From: Kocuria turfanensis
Lineage (GTDB): Bacteria; Actinomycetota; Actinomycetes; Actinomycetales; Micrococcaceae
Assembly (NCBI RefSeq): GCF_001580365.1
Contig: NZ_CP014480.1
Location: 1,985,008 to 2,049,007 of the forward strand
Direction of reading: 5' to 3'
Length of the DNA: 64,000 nt
In this document: positions 54,043 to 62,547 of the stretch, piece after piece
Position numbering within the stretch: the stretch's first letter is position 1
How the letters are laid out: each line of letters starts with the position of its first letter
Program-made: the position numbers and the translations under genes
Notes under the pieces: generated by a model
What the model was told of the DNA's origin: nothing
The model's input: the letters and a program-made list of their open reading frames with translations, nothing else
The model's database searches: none

Positions 54043-55830
54043 ATGGACAATCTCGCTGTTCTGAGCCTGTTGGCTCTGCTGCCCCTGCTGTTGGTGGGTG
54101 TGCTGTTGGCCGGGTTCCGCTGGCCGGCGAAGTTCGCGATGCCGGTGGGCTACTTCGCCGCCGTCATCGTGGCTCTGGTGGTGTGGCAGATGAGCTTCAC
54201 CGGGGTGCTGGCCGCCACCGTCGAAGGCCTCATCGTGGCCATCACCATGCTCTACATCGTCTTCGGCGCCCTGCTGCTGCTCTCCACCCTCACCGTGGGC
54301 GGGGCCATGGCCACCATCCGCGCCGGATTCAACAACATCTCCGCCGACCGGCGGATCCAGGCCATCATCATCGGCTGGCTCTTCGGCTCGTTCATCGAGG
54401 GCGTCTCGGGCTTCGGCACCACCGCCGCGGTGGTGGCCCCGCTGCTGCTGGCCATGGGCTTCCCCGCGATGGCCGCCGTCATGATCGGCCTCATCGTCCA
54501 GTCCACCCCGGTCAGCTTCGGGGCGGTCGGCACCCCCATCCTCGTCGGGGTCGCCAACGGCCTGGGCGGGGACCCCGCGGTCGCTCAGCGCGTCGAGGTC
54601 CTGGGTGTGACCATGCCCGAGTTCATCAACTCGATCGGCTTCTACACCGCGGCCATCCACGCCATCGTGGGCATCCTCATCCCGCTGATCCTCGTGACCC
54701 TACTCACCGGGTTCTTCGGCCCCGAGCGGCGCTTCCGCGACGGGCTGGCCGTGTGGCCCTTCGCCGTGTACGCCTCCCTGGCCATGACCGTCCCCTACGT
54801 GCTGGTCGCCCGCTTCCTCGGCCCCGAGTTCCCCTCCATGTTCGGCGGGCTCCTCGGCATGGTGCTGGTGATGTACACCTCCAGCCGCGGCTTCCTCATG
54901 CCCAAGGACACCTTCCAGTTCGGCCCCCGCGCCGACTGGCCCACCCGCTGGATGGGCACCATCGAACCGGCCGAGGCCACCGACGTCTCCACGCACATGA
55001 GCACGGTCCGCGCCTGGGCCCCCTACGCCCTGATGGCGGGGCTGCTGGTGGCCACCCGTGTCATCGCCCCGCTGAAGGAATGGCTGACCGGTCTGGCGAT
55101 CCCCTTCGAGAACATCCTGGGCACCGAGATCACCACCACCGTCCAGCCCTTCTACCTTCCCGGGTTCGTGCTGATCCTCGCCTCGGCCTTCGCCTACCTG
55201 CTGCACCGGATGAACTCCCGCGAGATCGCCCAGACCCTCAAGATCTCCGCCGGCCAGCTCGCCGGCACCGCCGCCGCCCTGCTCTTCGCCGTGCCCCTGG
55301 TCCGGGTCCTCATCCAGTCCGGCCCGGCCCTCAACGAGTCCGGGCTCTCCAGCATGCCGGTCACCCTCGCCGAGGGCGCCGCCGCGATCTCGGGCAGCTC
55401 CTGGCCCGTGATCGCCCCCTGGATCGGCGCGCTGGGTGCCTTCGTGGCCGGGTCCAACACCGTGTCCAACCTGACGTTCTCCCAGTTCCAGTTCTCCACC
55501 GGCGCCGCGATCGGTCTGGACCGCCCCGAACTCGTCGTGGCCGCCCAGGCCGTGGGCGGGGCCGGTGGCAACCCGATCGCGATCCACAACATCGTGGCCG
55601 CCTCGGCCACCGTGGGCCTGCTCGGGCGTGAAGGTGATCTGCTGCGCAAGACCATCATCGTCACCACCTACTACTGCCTCGCCGGCGGCGCGATCGCCTA
55701 CCTGTTCATCCACGGGGTGGGCCTGAACCTGGGCACCATCATGCTGGTGGCCCTCATCGCCGGACTGGCCCTTATCGCCGCCCGACTGTGGCGCCAGGAC
55801 GCCCCCACCAAGAACGAACTCCGGGTTTGA
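54043..55830 (+). CDS. lldP: L-lactate permease
   Basis: This 595-residue LldP/LctP family transporter starts at ATG 54043 behind AGAAAGGA. It has about thirteen to fourteen membrane spans and the family signatures SFIEGVSGFGTTAAVVAPLL, AVGGAGGNPIAIHNIVAASA and SGSSWPVIAPWIGALGAFVAGSN. It takes up L-lactate with protons. Divergent from lutABC and followed by the regulator gene, it is the import step of the module. Confidence 0.95.
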   Translation: MDNLAVLSLLALLPLLLVGVLLAGFRWPAKFAMPVGYFAAVIVALVVWQMSFTGVLAATVEGLIVAITMLYIVFGALLLLSTLTVGGAMATIRAGFNNISADRRIQAIIIGWLFGSFIEGVSGFGTTAAVVAPLLLAMGFPAMAAVMIGLIVQSTPVSFGAVGTPILVGVANGLGGDPAVAQRVEVLGVTMPEFINSIGFYTAAIHAIVGILIPLILVTLLTGFFGPERRFRDGLAVWPFAVYASLAMTVPYVLVARFLGPEFPSMFGGLLGMVLVMYTSSRGFLMPKDTFQFGPRADWPTRWMGTIEPAEATDVSTHMSTVRAWAPYALMAGLLVATRVIAPLKEWLTGLAIPFENILGTEITTTVQPFYLPGFVLILASAFAYLLHRMNSREIAQTLKISAGQLAGTAAALLFAVPLVRVLIQSGPALNESGLSSMPVTLAEGAAAISGSSWPVIAPWIGALGAFVAGSNTVSNLTFSQFQFSTGAAIGLDRPELVVAAQAVGGAGGNPIAIHNIVAASATVGLLGREGDLLRKTIIVTTYYCLAGGAIAYLFIHGVGLNLGTIMLVALIAGLALIAARLWRQDAPTKNELRV

Positions 55831-55876
55831 GCCCGGCACATGGGGCCGGGCTCATGACCGGCCCCACGCCTGCTGC

Positions 55877-55925
55877 ACCCCGGGGGCTGCACCCGACTGA
55901 TCCGGTCGGGTGCAGCCCCCGGGGT
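55877..55925 (+). terminator. Long-stem hairpin after lldP
   Basis: A perfect 21-base-pair stem (55877-55897 and 55905-55925) with a TGATCCG loop, followed by CTCTCT. It lies between lldP and the GntR gene, so the regulator needs read-through or its own promoter; the region after the hairpin has TCTAGAAT. Confidence 0.85.
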
Positions 55926-55971
55926 CTCTCTAGAATGGTTTGGTTCCCCATCTACCCTCCAGGAGCCCCTC

Positions 55972-56685
55972 GTGCCCGCGCCCACACGCACCTACACCCT
56001 CGTCCTCGACTGGCTCGAAGAACGACTGCGCTCGGGCGAGATCTCGGTGGGCGACAGACTGCCCGCAGAGCGCCACCTGGCCGAAGAGTTCGGGATCTCC
56101 CGCGCCTCGGTCCGCGAAGCATTCCGGGTCCTCGACGCCATGGGCCTGGTCCGCTCCTCCACCGGGTCCGGGCCCAACGCCGGGGCGATCGTCATCTCGG
56201 ACCCCTCGGCCGCCCTCGGCTGGGCGCTGCGGATGCACGTGGCCAACCGGTCCCTGCGCATCGGCGATCTGGTGCAGACCCGGCTGCTGCTCGAAACCCA
56301 GTCCGCCCACGAAGCCGCCACCGCCCCGGACACCCCCGAGCGCACCGCGATACTTGACCAGGCCACCGAACTGGTGGCCGCCATGGACGACCCGGACCTG
56401 CCGGACGAGCGCTTCCACGCCCACGACGCGCAGTTCCACATCCTGCTCGCCTCCCTGGCCGGCAACGTGGTGGTCGAGACCATCATGGCCTCGCTGCGCC
56501 AGGCCACCATCGGCTACGTCCAGGAGACCGTCGCCGGCCTGGCGGACTGGCCGCAGGTACGCCACACCCTCCAGGAACAGCACAAGAACATCCTGGAGGC
56601 CTTCCAGCAGCGCCGAGGCGCAGACGCCGCCGAAGCCCTGCGCCACCACATCATCTGGTTCTTCGAACTCAGCGATCACCGCTAA
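55972..56685 (+). CDS. lldR: FadR-type GntR regulator (LldR-like)
   Basis: From GTG 55972, with AGGAG six bases upstream, this 237-residue protein has a winged helix (YTLVLDWLEERLRSGEISVGD, RHLAEEFGISRASVREAFRVL) and an FCD domain (about 85-230). Metal-site candidates are in DERFHAHDAQFHILLASLAGN and RHHIIWFFE. Such regulators bind TNGTNNNACNA palindromes and release them with lactate. Three matching sites lie between lutA and lldP. Name by context. Confidence 0.88.
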   Translation: MPAPTRTYTLVLDWLEERLRSGEISVGDRLPAERHLAEEFGISRASVREAFRVLDAMGLVRSSTGSGPNAGAIVISDPSAALGWALRMHVANRSLRIGDLVQTRLLLETQSAHEAATAPDTPERTAILDQATELVAAMDDPDLPDERFHAHDAQFHILLASLAGNVVVETIMASLRQATIGYVQETVAGLADWPQVRHTLQEQHKNILEAFQQRRGADAAEALRHHIIWFFELSDHR

Positions 56686-57074
56686 AGAGCGGCCCCCAGA
56701 CTCCCGCACCACCCAGGACTCTTGACCGCCGCCCACCGAACGGTGCCACCAGCACGGGACCGCCCGAACGAGCCATCCCAGACCCACCCTGCCCGACTGC
56801 TGACGGACACCTCCAAAACCTCCGGCTCCAGCCGGCCGCGACCGGCCTCCGCCGTGGGGGACCCATACGCGTTCCAGGCCGAGAACACCCCGCGTCGACA
56901 CCGCACCACTGAGCGCACCAGATCGGGACGACCACCCGGCATGTGCTCACCGCGTCCCGGCTGACCACCCCGAGGCCGCACCCCAGCCCATAGGCGCCGA
57001 CGAAAGGCACCGCTACCATAACCAGCCCCGACCCCGTCCCCGGCCCAGTCCCAGTCCTCGTGGAGGACTGCACC
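56686..57074. other. 389-base gap without a gene
   Basis: Between lldR and a small protein gene. The frames are low-complexity. A patch at about 57005-57020 (CACCGCTACCATAACC) is AT-richer and may be a promoter. Confidence 0.35.
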
Positions 57075-57269
57075 GTGCTGCAGGCAGGTGATCGCATCGA
57101 CGTCCACCTTGTCGGTGACCTCTACTACCGCGGACTCGTCGAGGAGACCATGCCACTCCTCCACGTGGTGTGGGCCCGAGAACTGGGAACCGGCGAACGG
57201 AGAATGTTCTCCACCGACGAGAACCGCATCTTCCAGCACCCACCCCCAGCCACCCCAGAAAAGCACTGA
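57075..57269 (+). CDS. Small conserved-domain protein, paralogue of 60690-61025
   Basis: From GTG 57075, eight bases after GGAGGA, the 64 residues read LQAGDRIDVHLVGDLYYRG, then LVEETMPLLHVVWARELGTGERRMF. The pattern LxxGDxVxxxxxGxxxxxGxVE, VVWxRExGxGERxL is shared with the C-terminal domain of the protein at 60690. It suggests a small beta-barrel of SH3 or PilZ kind; I do not recognise a named family. GTG 57060 is an alternative start. Confidence 0.6.
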   Translation: MLQAGDRIDVHLVGDLYYRGLVEETMPLLHVVWARELGTGERRMFSTDENRIFQHPPPATPEKH

Positions 57270-57863
57270 CGAAGACCTTTTCTGAAGGCACGCTCCACCG
57301 TTGAGACGGAAATCCGTGGAGCACATGGATGCCAGACGCCCAACGGCCGACATGGAGGACCGGCCGCTAACCGGGCCATATGTAAAGCCCTTTGCGGTCG
57401 TGTTTTGCAGTGAGGGATGTGACGACTGTTTGTACCTGTCGTGCGTTTGGGTGCATCTGGGGTAGCTGATCTGGACGCGCGCTCAGCGACTGCAGGTCGT
57501 GTCAGCGTGCTTGTTGCTGCGCTGCCATCTGGCGGGCTGATAGGTGCCAGCGGCGCTCGACCGTCGACGCGTACCCAATGGATGGCATCACCGCCCCGAT
57601 CACCAGAAGCGCTGTCCAACCCGGGCCCAGGACATGCTCGGCTTGCATTGAGACGAATCGGCCGGCGGCAGCCACCGCGGCACCGGTCCGCCCGCTGCGG
57701 TGGTGACAGTGCCCGTGCACCGCACCGCGATCGGAGCAAGCCAGGTGGTGGCGCGCTTTTTGCCGGCTTGCTTGGGTCGGGTGGCTTTCACCTGGTCTAC
57801 GCTGATCTTCTTCCGTTGTGCCTCCACGGCGTCGATACCGGCGTCTGTCGAAAGGTGTCCTGC
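57270..57863. other. 594-base gap with dispersed motif and a possible decayed gene
   Basis: Holds copy B of the dispersed motif near its start. On the minus strand about 57500-57650 reads HVLGPGWTALLVIGAVMPSI, a membrane-like segment, then GYASTVERRWHLSARQMAAQ, without a start or neighbours that support a gene. The rest shows nothing that I recognise. Confidence 0.3.
57363..57388. repeat. Dispersed motif, copy B
   Basis: GCCGCTAACCGGGCCATATG then TAAAGC: differs from copy A by one inserted C across 26 bases. Beyond it the sequences diverge, and no CCCC end is found as in copies A and D. Confidence 0.5.
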
Positions 57864-58658
57864 GTGACCGATCCGTCCTCGGTGGCCCACCGCCCGATTC
57901 CGTCCTTCCCGTCGGTCTCCACCCGGCTGCGTCTGCACGAGGTGCTGGCTGAGAGTGCGGACCTGCGGGAGTTCTTGGAGGAGTTCACTCAGGTGATGGC
58001 CGCGCACCTGAGCTCGCAGGGCACCTCGGTGTGGTGCGCGGTGACCGTGTTGCGTGACGGTCGGGTGGGCACGGTGGCCAGCTCCAACGCCCGGGCCGAG
58101 GTCCTGGATGAGATCCAGTACGACTACGGGGACGGGCCATGTCTGACCGCGGCCCGCCAGCAGCTGCTCGTCCACGTCCCGGATTTGGCGCGGGGCCCCT
58201 GGCCGGACTACGGGCAGGCCGCCCTCGCCCACGGGGTGCATTCGGCCGTGGCGGCCCCGTTCGATCTGCCCGGCCCGGACAAGGCGGCGCTGAACGTCTA
58301 TGCCGGCACCGTCGATGCTTTCGATGAGGACGCGATCGCGGCGATCACCCAGGAGGTCGTGGCCGCCTCCACCGCCCTGCGCCTGGCCCTGCGCCTGGCC
58401 AAACACCAGGACACCGAGTCCGATCTGACCGCGGCGATGGGCTCGCGCACCGCCATCGACGTGGCGGTGGGCATCCTCATCGCCCAGCAGCACTGCACCC
58501 AGTCCGAGGCGTTCGAGCTGTTGGCCGCGACCGCGGCCCGGCGCAAGATGAAGGTCCGGGACCTGGCGGTGGAGCTGGTGGCCGCCAGCACCGGCCAACC
58601 CCCCACCACCCACTTCAACGCCTCCGAGGCCCCGTGGGCGCACCAGCGCCCCGATTGA
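57864..58658 (+). CDS. GAF-ANTAR transcription antitermination regulator
   Basis: This 264-residue protein starts at GTG 57864 with AAAGG upstream. A GAF domain (about 25-170) has QYDYGDGPCLTAARQQLLVHVPDL and HGVHSAVAAPFDL. A C-terminal ANTAR domain (about 185-240) has LTAAMGSRTAIDVAVGILIAQQHCTQSEAFELLAATA. ANTAR domains bind paired RNA hairpins and stop termination. The GAF part senses a ligand or redox state. The genes around it are small and unknown, so its targets may lie among them or elsewhere. Confidence 0.9.
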   Translation: MTDPSSVAHRPIPSFPSVSTRLRLHEVLAESADLREFLEEFTQVMAAHLSSQGTSVWCAVTVLRDGRVGTVASSNARAEVLDEIQYDYGDGPCLTAARQQLLVHVPDLARGPWPDYGQAALAHGVHSAVAAPFDLPGPDKAALNVYAGTVDAFDEDAIAAITQEVVAASTALRLALRLAKHQDTESDLTAAMGSRTAIDVAVGILIAQQHCTQSEAFELLAATAARRKMKVRDLAVELVAASTGQPPTTHFNASEAPWAHQRPD

Positions 58659-58958
58659 CCGGGCCCTCGCCTGCGCTGCGCTTCGGCCGGGCGCAGCGCC
58701 GGTGCGCAGGGGTTGGTGCCCCCGGGGCCTGCGGCTATGCTTCTGCCTGGTCAAGTAGCTGACCGGCCCCCTGGTCATGCTCAGCGAAAGATCCTTCCCT
58801 ATGCCCTCGCGCTTTCCCACGTTGTTTGCCTGGACCCCGCCTGCCGGGATCTTGGGCCACCGGCGGCACCGCCGTACCGGATCCGCCCACCATGCTGGCT
58901 CTTCCACGGCGCCGGCGGTGACCGGTTGAGCGGGCCCGCCGGAACCGGCCCGGCACCC

Positions 58959-59189
58959 GTGGCCGGGGCGGGGACGAGCCCCCTCGAGCGAGCCACCCGT
59001 CTGAGCCCGGACGACCCGTTCCCCGAGGAGCTGCTGGACCTGTCCCTGGAGCACCTGCAGATCCTGCACAGCCGTATCTGCCGGCAACTGGAACTGGAGT
59101 ACCTCACCGACCCTGCGGGCGGACACCCGGTCACCCTGGACCGGGCACACGAACTGCAGATCGAGTTCACCTCCCGTTTGCTGCGCTGA
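58959..59189 (+). CDS. Small acidic hypothetical protein
   Basis: The C-terminal 65 residues (SPDDPFPEELLDLSLEHLQI, then LHSRICRQLELEYLTDP and TLDRAHELQIEFTSRLLR) look like a compact helical domain, with codon use typical of this genome. GTG 58959 is a guessed start without a clear ribosome site, and the frame stays open far upstream. No family is recognised. It may be a partner of the GAF-ANTAR gene 300 bases upstream. Confidence 0.45.
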   Translation: MAGAGTSPLERATRLSPDDPFPEELLDLSLEHLQILHSRICRQLELEYLTDPAGGHPVTLDRAHELQIEFTSRLLR

Positions 59190-59604
59190 ACCCGCCCCGG
59201 CCCCGGCAGACACAACCGGCATGCACCGGAGTTCCGCCACCCGTGGCCGGGGCCGGTGAGCGGGGCGGTCCCCCGCAACAGCTGGACGATGGCGCCGTGC
59301 CGTCTCGTCCCCTCGCCGCCGCATCGGTCGGGGCCGGGCTGGGCCCGAACCTGCAGCTCAGCGGCTGAGCCACCATCACGAGGGCGTCCTCTTACCGCGG
59401 TTCCCGGACTGCCAGGCATGGCCCGGCCCGGCGGTGCGCTCACCGGGTGCGGCGCCGGATGGGGTGGTCCGGAAAACGAAGGTGGAGTGTGCATCAGCAC
59501 CCTGCCGGCACTACCGTTGGGTGCCACGGAGGTGGTTGATCAGCCAGCCACCCTTTTGCCTATCCTCGGGCGACTGCCCGGTCTTAACGCCCAAGGAGCA
59601 CCCC
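59190..59604. other. 415-base gap without a gene
   Basis: No convincing frame. AT-richer patches near 59475-59500 and 59555-59570 could hold the promoter of the next small gene. Confidence 0.35.
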
Positions 59605-59829
59605 GTGCTCGACGTCCTGGAAGCCCAGCAAGCCCGCCGGCTGTACCACACGATGGACCAGGCCGGCCTCTCGGTGTCCCAGCTGTGGTGGCACTACTTC
59701 AGCCTGGGTGGCGACACCGATGAATTCGAGATCGAGGCCTACCTGCATCAGGCGCTGCACCTGTCGAGTCTCGACCGCCTCATGCTCCAGCACGCCTGCT
59801 ACGAACTCACCAACGACTGGACCGGGTGA
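59605..59829 (+). CDS. Hypothetical 74-residue protein
   Basis: From GTG 59605, six bases after AAGGAG, it reads LDVLEAQQARRLYHTMDQAG, LSVSQLWWHYFSLGGDTDEF and EIEAYLHQALHLSSLDRLML. It is a soluble helical protein with a conserved-looking core. Small proteins like this occur across Micrococcales, but I know no function. The stop codon lies inside the stem of a terminator. Confidence 0.65.
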   Translation: MLDVLEAQQARRLYHTMDQAGLSVSQLWWHYFSLGGDTDEFEIEAYLHQALHLSSLDRLMLQHACYELTNDWTG

Positions 59830-59850
59830 GCGCCTGGCGCGCTCACCCGG
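59822..59850 (+). terminator. Hairpin overlapping the stop codon of the 74-residue gene
   Basis: A perfect 12-base-pair stem (59822-59833 and 59839-59850) with a CTGGC loop; TGA 59827-59829 lies in the left arm. Ribosomes finishing the gene would disturb the stem, which may couple translation to termination. Confidence 0.7.
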
Positions 59851-59973
59851 GCACGAACCGGAGTGGTCCCCGCCGACAATGGTGGCCTGCCCCACCTGTT
59901 CTGCCCCCCACGAGGCCTGGATCTCACCGGCCCAGGGTGGAGACCGTCCCGACGACCTGGCCCAGCGGCCAGA

Positions 59974-59996
59974 CCCTAACCGGCCATATTCGAAGC
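59974..59996. repeat. Dispersed motif, copy C
   Basis: CCCTAACCGGCCATATTCG then AAGC: diverged from copies A and B but clearly of the same pattern. It lies in an 860-base gap (59830-60689) without a convincing gene, which holds a hairpin at 60453 and AT-rich patches near 60300-60350. Confidence 0.4.
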
Positions 59997-60452
59997 GCCG
60001 GTCGTATGCGGTTCATCGGTCAACATGGGATGACGCTGCGGTGGTCGCGTTCGATGACACCATCTCGCTGCGAAATTCTCATTTCTGGTGGCAGAAACGG
60101 TGCTGTCGTAGGAGGATCGGTCCCTAGCCGACGAGTAGACCGACGGGCCGTGGCCGGTGGTGCGTCACGAAGCCGGCGAACAGGAACGGGCCCCCGGGCA
60201 GGTCTGGTGCCGGCTGGAGCAGCTCATCGCCGCTGTGTCCAGGGCCCGGTGCGCCAGAGGAGTCCCCTCAGCACCAGGAGTCACCGTGGGGTCAGCCGGT
60301 CACAATGCATCACCATCGCTAAGCGTGCTGACAATTACCATTGTGGATTGCTAGCCTCGGACGCACTTCAGTTCCTCGGCTGAAGCGACACCCGGAGCCC
60401 CACGGTTCTCCCGCCGGTCCGGGTGCCCCGCACAGGATGCGTTACCTGTGAC

Positions 60453-60486
60453 CGTGTGCCCCGCCCTCCCTGGGGCGGGGCACACG
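60453..60486. terminator. Hairpin in gap before the repeat-containing small gene
   Basis: A perfect 14-base-pair stem (60453-60466 and 60473-60486) with a 6-base loop TCCCTG. Since no gene is seen directly before it, it may end a noncoding transcript of the 59.9-60.45 kb region or act on the leader of the gene at 60690. Confidence 0.6.
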
Positions 60487-60689
60487 CAATTCCATGGTCA
60501 TCCCTGCAGAGACCTCCCGGCGCCCAGCAGCACCCCCAGGGCACTGCCCGTCTGGCCCGGCCGTGCATCCGGGGTGGCCTCGGAGGGGTCCCCGCCCAAG
60601 GAGCCATCGGCAATGGCCGGGATTGCGCAGGTCAGCGCCACTTTCGGTCACAGTCCCCGGCCGGTCCGCCCCTGTGGCAAGGATGAATC

Positions 60690-61025
60690 ATGAACCGGCA
60701 TGAACGCGCAGACCGTGTGACACCCCGGAGGTCCGCAACGACCGGCAGCCGCACCGACGACGCAGCCCGGAGCGACAGCGGCCCAGCGGCCCGGAGCGAC
60801 AGCGACCCAGCGGCCCGGAGCGACAGCGACCCAGCGGCCCAGCATTTGCGCCCGGGTCAGGTGGTGCAGGCCCGGTTCCGCGGAGTGGTTCACTGGACGG
60901 GGACGGTGGAGACCGTCTCGGTCGCTTTGGGTGTTATCTGGATCCGCGAGAACGGGCTGGGGGAACGCAAGCTGCTGGACCTGCAGGAGTACCAGGTCCA
61001 CCCCCAGGAGGGCGCCGAGAAATGA
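60690..61025 (+). CDS. Small protein with three 8-residue repeats and a paralogous C-terminal domain
   Basis: From ATG 60690, 111 residues. The N-terminal part is disordered, with three tandem repeats of the kind ARSDSDPA encoded by a 24-base unit (60761-60832). The C-terminal domain (about 52-111: LRPGQVVQARFRGVVHWTG, TVETVSVALGVIWIRENGLG, ERKLLDLQEY) is paralogous to the protein at 57075. Function unknown. AAGG eight bases before the start acts as ribosome site. Confidence 0.65.
   Translation: MNRHERADRVTPRRSATTGSRTDDAARSDSGPAARSDSDPAARSDSDPAAQHLRPGQVVQARFRGVVHWTGTVETVSVALGVIWIRENGLGERKLLDLQEYQVHPQEGAEK
60761..60832. repeat. Tandem 24-base repeat, three units
   Basis: Two identical units AGCGGCCCGGAGCGACAGCG plus ACCC, preceded by a third with five differences. 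They keep the reading frame and encode the Ala-Arg-Ser-Asp-Ser-Asp-Pro-Ala repeat. Copy number could vary by slippage without a frameshift. Confidence 0.85.
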
Positions 61026-61070
61026 CACGGGGCCTTTCGCACCGGACACATCACCGGACCCCGCCCCGGG

Positions 61071-61115
61071 CACAGCACAGCACAGCACAGCACAGCACAG
61101 CACAGCACAGCACAG
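61071..61115. repeat. Pentanucleotide microsatellite (CACAG)9
   Basis: Nine exact CACAG units, 45 bases beyond the stop codon of the small repeat-containing gene. It is noncoding, so slippage here would only change the spacing to the terminator at 61203. The rest of 61026-61562 shows no gene. Confidence 0.95.
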
Positions 61116-61202
61116 GAAGATGATCCGCCCTGCTCTCACTCATCGTCAGGGCGATCGACACTGTCAGAGCCGGCCAGCAAAGGCTCCTCAGTGACCAGGA
61201 GA

Positions 61203-61239
61203 AAGGGGCGGGTCGGCCCCCCAGCCGATCCCGCCCCTT
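61203..61239 (+). terminator. Hairpin after the microsatellite
   Basis: Arms AAGGGGCGGGTCGGC (61203-61217) and GCCGATCCCGCCCCTT (61224-61239) pair over 15 bases with a single bulge; CCGTTCTCC follows. It is the probable 3' end of the transcript from the gene at 60690. Confidence 0.75.
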
Positions 61240-61562
61240 CCGTTCTCCGCCTCAGACCGGACATCCACCTGCAGTGGTGGATCCCCCCGGATCCATAACA
61301 GCGCCGGCCTGTCCCAGAGCTCGAGGGGTCATGGGAATGCCCCTCTCACCAGCAGAGTTCCCCATCCCGCCCGCCCCGGCAACACCCCTCAAAGCCTGAG
61401 CGTTCACAAAAGGAAGCAAAGGTGTGTGATCGCGAACATGCGAAGGACCACACTGCGCTCTGCTCCCACCGGCTGAGCGGACGCAGCCGCCGCCCCGCCT
61501 GCGCCGCAGGGGCCGCTCAGCGGACTGATGTTCTTCGCTGGCCGAGCACCACGACGTGGAGG

Positions 61563-61763
61563 CTATGGCTGGTCATCGGGGAAGAAGAGTTCCTCGATGG
61601 TGCTGTCGAACACTGCGGCGAGCCGGAAGGCCAGCGGCAGCGAGGGGTCGAAGCGTCCGCGTTCGATGGAGATGACGGTCTGACGTGAGACACCCAGCTC
61701 GTCGGCGAGCCGTTGTTGCGACCACCCGAGGCGTTGACGTGAGTCGTGGACCAGGTTCCGCAC
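61563..61763 (-). CDS. Small XRE-type regulator
   Basis: From GTG 61763 this 66-residue protein is almost entirely an HTH_3 domain (WSQQRLADELGVSRQTVISIERGRFDPSLPLAFRLAAVF) and ends STIEELFFPDDQP. It matches the stand-alone YozG/YgzD-like regulators that pair with a membrane protein. It starts one base after the stop of the upstream membrane gene, so the two are translated together. Confidence 0.9.
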   Translation of the reverse strand: MRNLVHDSRQRLGWSQQRLADELGVSRQTVISIERGRFDPSLPLAFRLAAVFDSTIEELFFPDDQP

Positions 61764-61764
61764 C

Positions 61765-62232
61765 TCAGCCCTTCCGCCGCAGCACCAGGTACCGGATCCC
61801 GAACGAGGCGAAGCACGCCGCGAGGACCGCCGCGAGGACGAGGTCCAGATCGACGGAGACCCCACCGGGAACGAACGTCAAGACGATCAACGTGATGCCA
61901 AGCCCCGCAACCAGGTCCATGAAGGAGCCTGAGGCGGCCCTGTCGTACCACCGGGATTCGATGGAGTCGTCGGGACGTTCGACTGCTCCCTCGAGCGTGT
62001 CACGGTCCACGACCAGGACGTACACCAGGGCGATGGCCGGCATCGTGAGACAGGCGCTGAACACCCAGAACCCCAGTGCGGGATTCGCTGCGGTGACACC
62101 GACCAGGACGGACAACCACCCGCCCGCCCCTGCGAGGATCACGCCGGCGGGAACGGCGATGGCCATCGCCGGGGTGCGACCGGTTCCGAACTTCGTACGC
62201 CCCCATTTCGTGCGCGCTTGTGTGGTCGTCAT
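61765..62232 (-). CDS. Membrane protein paired with XRE regulator
   Basis: This 155-residue protein starts at ATG 62232. It has four membrane helices (PAMAIAVPAGVILAGAGGWL, ALGFWVFSACLTMPAIALVY, LVAGLGITLIVLTFV, LDLVLAAVLAACFASFGIRYL) and a central polar loop with many Asp. No named family is recognised. The pairing with a small XRE gene is common in actinobacteria and suggests that the membrane protein is the regulated partner, perhaps a signal detector. Confidence 0.75.
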   Translation of the reverse strand: MTTTQARTKWGRTKFGTGRTPAMAIAVPAGVILAGAGGWLSVLVGVTAANPALGFWVFSACLTMPAIALVYVLVVDRDTLEGAVERPDDSIESRWYDRAASGSFMDLVAGLGITLIVLTFVPGGVSVDLDLVLAAVLAACFASFGIRYLVLRRKG

Positions 62233-62262
62233 GTCGCCTCTCCCTCAGCATGTACAGCTAAC

Positions 62263-62286
62263 TTTACAAGTCGAGTTTCCTTTACA
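62263..62286. promoter_or_regulatory. Direct repeat CTTTACA in promoter of XRE/membrane operon
   Basis: CTTTACA occurs at 62263-62269 and 62280-62286, 17 bases apart, in an AT-rich stretch 31-54 bases upstream of the membrane-protein start. Read on the minus strand (TGTAAAG) they could be regulator sites or overlap the promoter elements. Confidence 0.45.
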
Positions 62287-62385
62287 CTGCGGGCGCCGTC
62301 AAGAGAAGCGTCCAGCGCTTACGTGCGATCACCGATGGGGCCCCCCGCTATGCCCGACCTGCGGCGTGGCCCCTGCGGGCAACGC

Positions 62386-62436
62386 CTGTTAGCCGGGTCG
62401 CATGCGAAGCCGGGCGCGTTTCCTGACTTTTGCCCC
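62386..62436. repeat. Dispersed motif, copy D
   Basis: CTGTTAGCCGGGTCGCATG then CGAAGC, followed at 62428 by CTTTTGCCCC. It shares both the TTAGC-CGGG end and the TTTGCCCCGTC end with copy A in the same orientation, with a diverged centre. Confidence 0.45.
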
Positions 62437-62547
62437 GTCGCTCAAGCACCTTTCACGTGGCCCTGAGATTGCACCGCCGACCTTGGAGCTCCGGGCGCCC
62501 CACACGGGAACCCCTGGGGTGCTCGGGTGACAGCGGTTCGTCAGCCA

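Noticed and set aside
60453..60486. ANTAR target hairpin with six-base loop
   Set aside because: The loop TCCCTG lacks the A at position 1 and G at position 4 expected for ANTAR RNA loops, and no second hairpin of that type adjoins.
61071..61115. CRISPR-like array at (CACAG)9
   Set aside because: The units are contiguous five-base repeats without spacers and there are no cas genes in the window.
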